Source: Spirosomataceae bacterium
Lineage (GTDB): Bacteria > Bacteroidota > Bacteroidia > Cytophagales > Spirosomataceae
NCBI GenBank assembly: GCA_025455795.1
Contig: JALOLW010000302.1
Span: forward strand, 1-5,419
Reading direction: 5' to 3'
DNA: 5,419 bases
The notes beneath the pieces were generated by a model that saw nothing but the letters and a program-made list of their open reading frames with translations, did no database searches and was not told the origin of the DNA. Positions 1 to 5,419 of this stretch are shown piece by piece (within the stretch, counting starts at the first letter, position 1; the number at the start of each line of letters is the position of its first letter). Made by a program: the position numbers and the translations under genes.

Positions 1-67
1 CGCGCGCCGGGTCGTTGAGCCGCGCCATAAGCTTGTCCAGCGGCGGAGGGGATTCAGGAATACGCAT
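1..67 (-). CDS. N-terminal fragment of an unidentified protein
   Basis: A minus-strand reading frame starts with ATG at 67-65 and runs off the left edge of the window. The 22 visible codons begin MRIPESPPPLDKLMARLNDP. An in-frame TGA lies 27 bases before this ATG with no other ATG between, which supports the start. The fragment is GC-rich like coding sequence, and a TAnnTTTG promoter-like element sits about 70 bases upstream. The proline-rich opening is vaguely like the start of some Fic/DOC-family proteins of Bacteroidota, but this is an impression from too few residues to assign a function. It points the same way as the response regulator gene and lies 129 bases beyond it, so it could be co-transcribed or have its own promoter. 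Confidence 0.5.
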   Translation of the reverse strand, partial: MRIPESPPPLDKLMARLNDPAR

Positions 68-83
68 ACCAATTACCGATGTG

Positions 84-108
84 CTACCGATTCATACGAA
101 TTCGGTAG
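84..108. repeat. Small hairpin in the upstream region of the 1-67 gene
   Basis: A ten-base arm (ctaccgattc, 84-93) pairs with gaat (98-101) and cggtag (103-108) around the loop atac, with one bulged T at 102. The word taccga also occurs at 74-79 and 128-133, so the motif recurs around the hairpin. It lies between the candidate promoter at 137-144 and the minus-strand start at 67, so it would be in the 5' leader of that gene. It could be a regulator site or an RNA hairpin. No U-run follows, so it is not a clear terminator. Confidence 0.35.
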
Positions 109-136
109 AATTAACGCAAGGGCTTAATACCGAAAT

Positions 137-144
137 CAAATATA
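137..144 (-). promoter_or_regulatory. Candidate Bacteroidota -7 element (TAnnTTTG)
   Basis: Read on the minus strand this is TATATTTG, an exact fit to the TAnnTTTG -7 consensus of Bacteroidota promoters. It lies about 70 bases upstream of the ATG at 67. No good TTTG or TTG -33 element is found at the usual 19-20 base spacing, so only half of a promoter is seen. If real, it would drive the gene entering the window at 1-67. Confidence 0.3.
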
Positions 145-188
145 TTATGCCAAACCCGACTTACAGCGGATATAAATAGAAGATGCAA

Positions 189-209
189 GGGTAAATTTAT
201 TTTTTACCC
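189..209 (-). terminator. Weak hairpin over the response regulator stop codon
   Basis: Seven-base arms gggtaaa (189-195) and tttaccc (203-209) enclose an AT-only seven-base loop and include the stop codon of the response regulator. On the minus strand no T-run follows directly, so termination is doubtful. It may be a chance AT-rich palindrome or a 3'-end mRNA structure. Confidence 0.2.
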
Positions 210-937
210 GTCTGCTTGATGTAGGCCAAAAACGCCTCGCGGTAGTTGCCTCCAATCGGAATGTGGCTGTTTTTCTTGTTGCCTTTGATGATGATTTCGT
301 TGCCATCCAAGCTCTCGATAGCGTCGTAGGCTACAATATACGACTTGTGCACTCGCATAAAATAAGGATAGGGCAACTGCCCCTCCAATTCTTTGAGTGT
401 CATCAAGGTCATCACCATGTCATTGACCGTAAATACTTTGAGGTAGTTGCCATCTGCTTGTACGTGCAGTATATCCACAAGGCGTACCCGTACCAGCTTG
501 CTTTTGGTATCGCCTTTGAGGTAGATATCATCATACAGACTCAACGGCACCAGTTCGATAGACGCAGGAAGCGATTTTTTTGACTCCTGTTTATCCAAGG
601 CTTTTTGGACGGCTTTCAGAAAACGGTCATAGCCAAAGGGTTTGTGAAGATAGTCCAGCACGCCCATCTCAAATGCTTCTACCGAATACTCTCTTGAGGC
701 TGTGGTAAAGATTATTTTGAGTTTGTCGGCGATGAGTCGGGCCAATTCGATGCCGTTCATTTCTTCCATTTGGATGTCCAAAAACACCAAATCAAACGCA
801 GATGTTGTCACATAATTAGCCCCTTCGATGGGGTCGGTGGTGGCAAAGACCAGTTCTAAAGTATTTAACCGCGCGATATAGCCGCGTAGTTTTTCGACAT
901 TGATAGACTCGTCGTCTATGATGATACAAGTAAGCAT
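197..937 (-). CDS. LytTR-family DNA-binding response regulator
   Basis: A 246-residue cytoplasmic transcription regulator of the LytTR (AlgR/AgrA/LytR) type. The N-terminal receiver domain (about 1-120) has the acidic pair D8-D9, the phospho-acceptor D54 in FDLVFLDIQM, T79 and K99 (HKP), so all the usual phosphorylation residues are present. The C-terminal LytTR DNA-binding domain covers about 138-243 and shows FMRVHKSYIV (193-202) and IPIGGNYREAF (226-236), typical of the family. Length is normal for Bacteroidota members. The ATG start lies 13 bases after the stop of the kinase gene, so the two form an operon on the minus strand, and the kinase is the likely phosphodonor. By position it may control the neighbouring lanthipeptide genes; that target is inferred. 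The gene is complete, but any promoter upstream of the kinase has been lost at the junction near 1600. Confidence 0.95.
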   Translation of the reverse strand: MLTCIIIDDESINVEKLRGYIARLNTLELVFATTDPIEGANYVTTSAFDLVFLDIQMEEMNGIELARLIADKLKIIFTTASREYSVEAFEMGVLDYLHKPFGYDRFLKAVQKALDKQESKKSLPASIELVPLSLYDDIYLKGDTKSKLVRVRLVDILHVQADGNYLKVFTVNDMVMTLMTLKELEGQLPYPYFMRVHKSYIVAYDAIESLDGNEIIIKGNKKNSHIPIGGNYREAFLAYIKQTGKK

Positions 938-950
938 GAATGAAGTGGTA

Positions 951-1688
951 TTATTTTGTGATTTTCAACTCCGTCACAAACTCTTTGTCTTCTTTCCACC
1001 ACCGTAGCGATGTACGCCCAGGGCAAAGCAACTCAAGCCGACGGCCTAAGTTTTTGAGACCTAAACCCGTGGAGGCTTCTGTTGTGGGTGAACTTTTGAC
1101 GTGGTTTTGAGTACGTAGCCGCAACTCTTTTTCTGATACTTCTACCCGCACACTGAGCGGCCCCTTGGTGATGGCTCCATGTTTGAAACAGTTTTCTACG
1201 ATAGTGAGCATGCTGAGGTGCGGCACTTGCCACCCTGTGGTGTTGCCCACCACCTCAAAATGTACCTGTGCTTTCTCCCCAAACCGACGTTGATTGAGTG
1301 TGATAAGCGACTTTGTATGGTGGATTTCTTCGTCCAAAGTCGCCATGGTATTTTCTTTTTCCGACACCGAGTAGCGCATCAGTTCAGATAGCTCCAAAAT
1401 GTCATCGGCCAATTGGTCTGAATAGAGCGCGGCTTGGCTGTGAAACATATTGAGGATGTTGTAGGTAAAGTGGTCGTTGATTTGTCCTCGCAAAAATCCA
1501 ATCTCTATTTGGTGCTTCTCCTCCTCCAAAAGAAGTTTTTCTTTTTGTTGCTCATAAAACCGATTGTAAAACCAATAGAGGGTTCCATAGCCTGTGAATT
1601 GAACGTTGGAGTTTGATTTAGATGAAACGCTGGCCGATTTGGATGAGTACGCCTTCCAAACCGCCCTGCAGTGGGTAGATGAACTCAA
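951..1688 (-). CDS. 5'-truncated LytS/YehU-type sensor histidine kinase
   Basis: The frame encodes 245 residues, but only about residues 30-245 (951-1601) resemble a kinase; the first 29 are the antisense reading of lanC and look unrelated. The retained part begins at the end of what would be the last membrane helix (GYGTLYWFYNR, 33-43), then a linker helix, then the His_kinase (PF06580) box GQINDHFTYNILN (68-80) with phospho-acceptor H73. The ATPase domain has the N box ENCFKHG (165-171) and the glycine box GLGLKNLGRRL (208-218). Family members usually have about 340-380 residues with several N-terminal membrane helices, so the sensor/membrane part is missing. The canonical NPHFLFNTLN reads NDHFTYNILN here, with proline replaced by aspartate. 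The ATG at 1688 lies inside lanC on the opposite strand and is probably not an ancestral start. Likely a pseudogene remnant, a cytosolic kinase domain, or an assembly artefact. It pairs with the response regulator downstream. Confidence 0.85.
   Translation of the reverse strand: MSSSTHCRAVWKAYSSKSASVSSKSNSNVQFTGYGTLYWFYNRFYEQQKEKLLLEEEKHQIEIGFLRGQINDHFTYNILNMFHSQAALYSDQLADDILELSELMRYSVSEKENTMATLDEEIHHTKSLITLNQRRFGEKAQVHFEVVGNTTGWQVPHLSMLTIVENCFKHGAITKGPLSVRVEVSEKELRLRTQNHVKSSPTTEASTGLGLKNLGRRLELLCPGRTSLRWWKEDKEFVTELKITK
1596..1608. other. Head-to-head breakpoint joining truncated kinase and truncated lanC
   Basis: Kinase-like sequence on the minus strand ends at about 1596-1601, and lanC-like sequence on the plus strand begins at about 1606. 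In the lanC frame the codons just before are a TGA stop (1600-1602) and ACG, then TTG. Neither gene has its normal start, and no intergenic region lies between them. The simplest explanation is a deletion across a divergent gene pair that removed both 5' ends and the shared promoter region; a misassembly would look the same. Confidence 0.75.
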
Positions 1689-2499
1689 ATTGGATTTTTG
1701 GCATGGGGCATTTGGGGTATTGTTTTATTTGATAGAACGTCTCTCCAACCCCCGCCACCGCCAATGGGCTGAGACACTGATGAGCAAGATATGCGCTCAA
1801 GTACGCGGTGATAACAATGGTCTTTGGCTGCCCAACATTTCAGACCCAAAAGATGAGTCAGTCATCAATTTTAGTCTTTCGCACGGGCAAACGGCCTTTT
1901 TGTTGGTATTGATGCAAGCCGCCAAAAAAGGGGTAGAGGCCGAGTTGGCAAGGTCGGTGGTACGGCGAGGTATCAATCTGATTCTTTCTTATCAACGCTC
2001 TACTGACTACGAAGAAAATTTTTCGTATTTCCCATTTTGGGTCAATGACGATACCCAAGAGCAGTACATCAACAACCGCATGGCTGTGTGCTATGGCGAC
2101 CTCAATATCGTACTGCTCTTCTATAAAGCGGCAGCGTTTTTGGAGAATGATGACCTACGCCGCAAGGCAGACTTGATAGGCTTGAATACCCTCCGTCGCC
2201 AATCCGAAAAAGCCACCTTGGTGAGCGATTCGCACTTTTGTCACGGTGCGGCGGGTGTGGCCCAGCTCTATCACTCCTTGTATAGAATAGCAGGACATGA
2301 AGGCTACTACAAAGGCTATCAATACTGGATAGATCGCACGGTAGCTGCGCTGCACCACGACCTCCAAAACGATGCTTTTGGCGACAACCCAGGGGGATTG
2401 GTTACAGGTCAAGTGGGGGTGGCGCTGGTACTGCTCACCTACATCTATCATCAAAATGAGCGATTGCTTTGGGAAAAAATATTTTTGATGAATCCTTAA
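1606..2499 (+). CDS. lanC: 5'-truncated lanthionine synthetase C (LanC-like cyclase)
   Basis: A 297-residue frame of the LanC family, the zinc enzyme that adds Cys thiols to dehydroalanine/dehydrobutyrine to close lanthionine rings. Recognisable in order: FWHGAFGVLFYL (31-42), LSHG (91-94) with the likely catalytic His93, NNRMAVCYGD (156-165) with zinc ligand C162 and Arg158, SHFCHGAAG (209-217) with zinc ligands C212 and H213, and GLVTGQVGVAL (264-274) as the last glycine-rich helix turn. All three zinc ligands are therefore kept. The usual tryptophan before the first zinc cysteine (WCYG) is valine here. LanC proteins have about 400 residues; about 100 N-terminal residues, including the first glycine-rich repeat, are missing. 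An in-frame TGA lies at 1600-1602, so the TTG at 1606 is only the first possible start, not a convincing one. The open (alpha/alpha) toroid would lack helices, so activity is doubtful. lanB follows 81 bases downstream on the same strand. Confidence 0.88.
   Translation: MEFDLDETLADLDEYAFQTALQWVDELKLDFWHGAFGVLFYLIERLSNPRHRQWAETLMSKICAQVRGDNNGLWLPNISDPKDESVINFSLSHGQTAFLLVLMQAAKKGVEAELARSVVRRGINLILSYQRSTDYEENFSYFPFWVNDDTQEQYINNRMAVCYGDLNIVLLFYKAAAFLENDDLRRKADLIGLNTLRRQSEKATLVSDSHFCHGAAGVAQLYHSLYRIAGHEGYYKGYQYWIDRTVAALHHDLQNDAFGDNPGGLVTGQVGVALVLLTYIYHQNERLLWEKIFLMNP
2480..2487 (+). promoter_or_regulatory. lanB: Candidate internal -7 element (TAnnTTTG) before lanB
   Basis: TATTTTTG at the very end of lanC matches the Bacteroidota TAnnTTTG -7 consensus. 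Transcription from it would start near 2494, placing the 2501-2560 palindrome in the lanB 5' leader. No TTTG or TTG is seen at the expected -33 distance, and the local sequence is A/T-rich, so a chance match is quite possible. Confidence 0.22.
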
Positions 2500-2500
2500 A

Positions 2501-2560
2501 CGTTGGTTCGCGTTAGAAACGCGAGCCTCCCGAGATTCGCGTTTCTAACGCGAACCAACG
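2501..2560. repeat. REP-like palindrome between lanC and lanB (24-12-24)
   Basis: Two perfectly complementary 24-base arms (2501-2524 and 2537-2560) flank a 12-base centre. Each arm is itself a small hairpin: cgcgtt and aacgcg around aga, so the unit can form either one long stem or a cruciform with side hairpins. It begins two bases after the lanC stop and ends 20 bases before the lanB start. A relative with the same dimensions lies inside lanB at 3555-3614. In RNA it would be a very stable stem, which could lower read-through into lanB, protect the lanC 3' end, or act as an attenuator. No T-run follows, so it is not a standard terminator. Confidence 0.9.
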
Positions 2561-2580
2561 CAAAAATTAAATTACTCACA

Positions 2581-5419
2581 ATGTATTCCTTCTACCCTAC
2601 CGTCGTTGTCCGTTCGCCTCGATTGGCATTTGCACCTGATACACTTACCGAGTGTCATTTGCGCCAATTGCTGCACGAATCGTGGTTTTTGGAGGCGATT
2701 TATTTGGCTTCCCCCGATTTGTACCGCACAGCGGTAGCATGGCGGGATGGGGCGGATTTGGCCCCTCGCAAAGAAGCCAAGCTGTTGGCGTCGCTCTACA
2801 AATACCACAGTCGTATGATGAGCCGCGCTACGCCTTTTGGGCTGTTGGCGAGTTGTGGGGTGGTGGGTAGTGAGGAGGTTTGTGAGGACACAAACCATCT
2901 TAAGCGCGAACCATCAATGAGGCATACTCGCTTGGATATGCACTTTTCGGGGGCATTGGCGTTGGCACTTACCCAACATCCTACGGTAAGAGTGTATTTG
3001 ACCTATTTTCCCAATAGCAGCCTCTATCCCGTAGGAGACGAACTCCGCTATATTGACTACCAATACGTAGAGGGGAAGCGAGTTCACCAAATCAGTGCAG
3101 TAGGCAAGAGCGAGGCGTTGGAGGCTTTGATCCAAAAAGCCCAAACAGGTGCAACTCTCCATGAATTGATAGCCGCTTTGGTCAGTGATAGCATTTCTGT
3201 CCAAGAGGCAGGGGAGTTTGTGGAGCAGGTCATATCAGCGCAGTTGTTGGTTTCCAATCTGACACCTACCATCACTGGTGGGGATTTTGAAGCACAAGTT
3301 CAAGCTGTATTGGAGGAGATTGCTCTCCAAAGTGGGGATGACCAAGTGCAGTGTTTGGGTGATACACTGAGTCAAATTCGGAGATTGTTGGCGCAGTTGG
3401 ATGCGAATAAGGTCAATGAAGTGGCTGATTATGAGCGTATCATTAGCCTTGTCAAACGCTTCGATGTGCCTTTTGAAGAAGGGAAGTTGTTTCAGGTGGA
3501 TTTGAGTCGAGATATAAATGGGGTGGTTTGTGAGGACACAAACCACGGTGACGTTGATGGTTCGCGTTTGAAACGCGAACCTCAAGAGGCTCGCGTTTCA
3601 AACGCGAACCATCATCAGGGTACAAACAAGCATCAAAAGGAAATTTGGGAGGCATTGGAAGTACTCAATCGTCTCAATCAGCCAAAGCCCAATCCCACAC
3701 TTCAGGACTTTATAACACGTTTTGAGGCGCGTTATGAGCAGCAAGAAATCCCCCTCTTGTTAGCATTGGATACAGAGGTCGGGGTGGGCTATTTGTCCAA
3801 TCAAAATGCGGCTTATACACCACTCCTCGAAGGGTTGGAATTGCCAGTAGCAGAACGTACAACTTCGATGGCATGGGATGCTACGCAAGATTTTTTCTTT
3901 GAAAAGTTTCAAATAGCTCTTGCCAATCAAGAAGATGAAATTGTAATTGAAGACGAAGAAATGAACAAATTTCCCAAAGCTGACTGGGAGACTGCACCGC
4001 CTTCGTTTTCGGTGATGTATCGCGTAGTCAATGACTCCGCAGACCGTCAGTGTATTTTGCTCGAAAGCGCGGGGGGCGCGAGTGCTTTGCAGTTGTTGGG
4101 GCGTTTTGCTCACACCCAAGAAGCATTATTGGAGGCTACACAAAGTATCGCTGATACCGAACAAGCCCAAAATCCTGACATTATCTTTGCAGAAATCATT
4201 CATTTACCCGAACATCGCACTGGCAACATCCTGCTGCATCCACCCTTTCAGAGATACGAAATCCCATTTCTGGGGAAATCATCATTGCCTTTGTCAGAAC
4301 AAATCCCATTACAAGATTTATATGTATCCGTCCAAGATGGACAGGTAGTGTTGCGTTCGCGTCAGCTCAACAAGCTCGTTATACCACGCCTAAGCACTGC
4401 CCACAATTACAGTTTTAATGCGTTGCCTATCTATCAGTTTTTGTGTGATCTTCAACACCAAGGACTTCGTACACGGTGGTCGTTATCTTTGGGAGAGTTG
4501 GCCGAGAAGTGTGCATTTTTTCCCCGTATTCGTTACAAAAACGTAATTTTAAGGGCAGCTACTTGGCACGGAAATCCTGCGGATATTGCGTGCGTTGCAA
4601 ACGCACAGCTCGGGAATTCGCGTGATATATGCGAACCATCAAGCGGTGTGTCTTCCTACTTCTTGGTAAGGAGAGGGGCAGTCCGCCGCGCAGTGAGGTC
4701 AATCCTTGTCGAAGGGGACAACGAACTGCTGATTGACTGGCACAACCCGCTATCAATAGCGGCCTGGGAAGATGCTACCAAAAACAGCAACAAAGTAACG
4801 CTCAAAGAATTTTTGCCTCATTCCCGAGGCAAGCACTTTCACCAGTACATCACGATGCTTGTGAGGACAAAAGCCGCGCAGCATCCCCAAAACTTACCAA
4901 TGAAGCTTACAAATAACGCCTCTGTACAAAGAACATTTATAGTAGGTAGTGAGTGGCTGTATTTGAAACTGTACGGAGGTGTCAAAGTAGCCGACAAAGT
5001 ACTGACTGAATACATAAGACCACTTTGTGACGCCCTCAAAACCAACGCCTTGATTGATCGTTGGTTTTTTATACGTTACAACGACCCCGAACCACATTTA
5101 CGATTACGGCTGCATCTTCCCAATCCTACTCAAATAGGCAAAGTAATGGCAATCGCATACCAATATTTACAGCCTGCGGTAGAAATGGATTATCTTTACA
5201 AGATTCAAACGGATACCTATATACGTGAACTTGAACGTTATGGTTTTGAACAGATAGAAGAGGCAGAGGCGTTGTTTCACGGTCAAAGCGAATCCGTTCT
5301 TGCTTTCTTGGCCGAAACAGAAGGAGACCTACGCGACGAAATCCGTTGGCAATGGGGCGTAGCGGCGATTGATGGTTTTTTAGACTTGTTCGACTATACG
5401 CTCTCTCAAAAAAAATCTT
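2581..5419 (+). CDS. lanB: Class I lanthipeptide dehydratase LanB (3' end beyond window)
   Basis: One uninterrupted frame of 946 codons runs from the ATG at 2581 to the window end with no stop; Bacteroidota LanBs have about 1000-1050 residues, so only the last part is missing. The enzyme glutamylates Ser/Thr of a precursor peptide using Glu-tRNA and then eliminates glutamate to give dehydro residues. The glutamylation domain (Lant_dehydr_N type) begins TVVVRSPRLAF (7-17), then AIYLASPDLY (39-48) and SRATPFGLL (81-89), the family signature near tRNA-binding arginines. Further marks are GGASALQLLGRF (498-509), AEIIHLPEHRTGNILLHPPF (537-556), IPRLSTAHNYSF (601-612) and FPRIRYKNVILRAATW (647-662). 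The C-terminal elimination domain (SpaB_C / thiopeptide-type) shows GSEWLYLKLYGG (789-800), WFFIRYNDPEPHLRLRLH (828-845) and DTYIRELERYG (878-888). Thus both activities are in one protein. Residues 99-112, 315-345 and 669-687 come from palindromic repeats. The start fits the family; the leader is A-rich without a clear Shine-Dalgarno. The same frame is open back to the lanC stop. Confidence 0.95.
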   Translation, partial: MYSFYPTVVVRSPRLAFAPDTLTECHLRQLLHESWFLEAIYLASPDLYRTAVAWRDGADLAPRKEAKLLASLYKYHSRMMSRATPFGLLASCGVVGSEEVCEDTNHLKREPSMRHTRLDMHFSGALALALTQHPTVRVYLTYFPNSSLYPVGDELRYIDYQYVEGKRVHQISAVGKSEALEALIQKAQTGATLHELIAALVSDSISVQEAGEFVEQVISAQLLVSNLTPTITGGDFEAQVQAVLEEIALQSGDDQVQCLGDTLSQIRRLLAQLDANKVNEVADYERIISLVKRFDVPFEEGKLFQVDLSRDINGVVCEDTNHGDVDGSRLKREPQEARVSNANHHQGTNKHQKEIWEALEVLNRLNQPKPNPTLQDFITRFEARYEQQEIPLLLALDTEVGVGYLSNQNAAYTPLLEGLELPVAERTTSMAWDATQDFFFEKFQIALANQEDEIVIEDEEMNKFPKADWETAPPSFSVMYRVVNDSADRQCILLESAGGASALQLLGRFAHTQEALLEATQSIADTEQAQNPDIIFAEIIHLPEHRTGNILLHPPFQRYEIPFLGKSSLPLSEQIPLQDLYVSVQDGQVVLRSRQLNKLVIPRLSTAHNYSFNALPIYQFLCDLQHQGLRTRWSLSLGELAEKCAFFPRIRYKNVILRAATWHGNPADIACVANAQLGNSRDICEPSSGVSSYFLVRRGAVRRAVRSILVEGDNELLIDWHNPLSIAAWEDATKNSNKVTLKEFLPHSRGKHFHQYITMLVRTKAAQHPQNLPMKLTNNASVQRTFIVGSEWLYLKLYGGVKVADKVLTEYIRPLCDALKTNALIDRWFFIRYNDPEPHLRLRLHLPNPTQIGKVMAIAYQYLQPAVEMDYLYKIQTDTYIRELERYGFEQIEEAEALFHGQSESVLAFLAETEGDLRDEIRWQWGVAAIDGFLDLFDYTLSQKKS
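2877..2916. repeat. Repeat copy A in lanB: small palindrome plus remnant of the large one
   Basis: A perfect 8-4-8 palindrome (ggtttgtg, loop agga, cacaaacc; 2877-2896) is followed at 2899-2916 by a segment that matches the last 18 bases of the large palindrome at 3555-3614 in 15 of 18 positions, including gcgaaccatca. The order and orientation are the same as in copy B, so A looks like a copy with an internal deletion. It encodes lanB residues of about 99-112 (VCEDTNHLKREPS region), just after the SRATPFG motif, at a place where LanB proteins normally have a short variable linker. Confidence 0.75.
3523..3614. repeat. Repeat copy B in lanB: composite of two palindromes, translated in frame
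   Basis: A 10-4-10 palindrome (gtggtttgtg, loop agga, cacaaaccac; 3523-3546) is followed after eight bases by a large palindrome with perfect 24-base arms (3555-3578 and 3591-3614) around a 12-base centre. The large part shares its layout and most of its sequence with 2501-2560. The whole adds about 31 residues (315-345) to lanB, rich in R, K, E, N, H and D, between LFQVDLSRD and HQKEIWEALEVLNRL. The frame stays open through it. One alternative frame would meet TGA within gtttgaaac, so survival of the gene depended on the frame of insertion. Confidence 0.88.
4587..4641. repeat. Repeat copy C in lanB: decayed large palindrome
   Basis: The left half keeps a six-base stem (tgcgtt, loop gca, aacgca; 4591-4605), and the right half (4617-4641) has ttcgcgt and gcgaaccatca in the same positions as copy B. 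The arms no longer pair well with each other, so the element appears old and degenerate. It encodes about residues 669-687 of lanB, including CEPSS, which echoes REPS in copy A. It lies after the ILRAATW motif, at a variable linker of LanB proteins. Confidence 0.6.
4857..4874. repeat. Possible decayed copy D of the small palindrome in lanB
   Basis: gcttgtg and caaaagc flank the same agga loop as the small palindromes at 2877 and 3523, with one mismatch in the stem. It shares the core ttgtgaggaca with them but is read in a different frame (LVRTK instead of VCEDTN). It is short, so a chance resemblance cannot be ruled out. Confidence 0.35.

Noticed and set aside
263..583. Plus-strand open frame of 106 codons
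   Set aside because: It is antisense to the well-supported response regulator, and its sequence matches no family I recognise.
2155..2454. Minus-strand open frame of 99 codons
   Set aside because: Shadow of lanC, which shows conserved zinc-site motifs on the other strand.
2501..2560. Palindrome as terminal repeats of an insertion sequence
   Set aside because: The arms are 12 bases apart with no transposase between, and no clear target-site duplication is seen.
2501..3614. Repeats as a CRISPR array
   Set aside because: Only scattered palindromic copies of varying length are present, without regular repeat-spacer spacing or cas genes.
2572..3655. Several minus-strand open frames of 63-116 codons
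   Set aside because: They all lie opposite the continuous lanB frame, and their composition is that of antisense reading.
4031..4348. Plus-strand open frame of 105 codons
   Set aside because: Alternative frame within lanB, whose conserved motifs (LPEHRTGN, EIPFLG) lie in the other frame here.
5406..5416. A-run near the window end as a frameshift site in lanB
   Set aside because: The frame is still open through it and the sequence ends directly after, so no shift can be shown.

Overview
The window looks like part of a class I lanthipeptide (LanB/LanC) gene cluster from a member of the Bacteroidota, probably a Cytophagales- or Saprospirales-like organism. The evidence is a LytTR response regulator paired with a LytS/YehU-type kinase, the Bacteroidota style of LanB sequence, AT-rich leaders without clear Shine-Dalgarno sites, and TAnnTTTG-type promoter elements. 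The species cannot be named from the sequence.

Layout. Bases 1-67 hold the first 22 codons of an unidentified minus-strand gene, followed by a 129-base intergenic stretch with a promoter-like element and small hairpins. Bases 197-1601 carry a minus-strand two-component pair: a LytTR response regulator, and upstream of it the C-terminal catalytic part of its likely partner kinase. At about 1596-1608 the kinase stops abruptly and a plus-strand lanC begins mid-protein. Both genes have lost their 5' ends at the same point, so neither the kinase membrane domain, the lanC N-terminus, nor any divergent promoter remains. The rest of lanC runs to 2499, then comes an 81-base gap filled mostly by a near-perfect palindrome, then lanB from 2581 to the end of the window. 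That lanB frame is open for 946 codons without a stop and is cut only by the window edge.

How the genes work together. LanB would dehydrate Ser/Thr in a precursor peptide using glutamyl-tRNA, and LanC would add Cys thiols to the dehydro residues to form (methyl)lanthionine rings. The kinase/regulator pair next door is a plausible controller of the locus. No precursor peptide gene is visible; it may lie outside the window or in the segment lost at the junction.

Most unusual. A family of short palindromic repeats occurs both between lanC and lanB and inside the lanB reading frame. The intergenic copy (2501-2560) and one lanB copy (3555-3614) share a 24-12-24 stem-loop-stem design, and their arms differ at three positions that are all compensated. 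A second small palindrome (ggtttgtg-agga-cacaaacc) precedes two of the lanB copies in the same order. They insert translated extra residues without breaking the frame, resembling in principle the protein-embedded palindromic elements known from Rickettsia.
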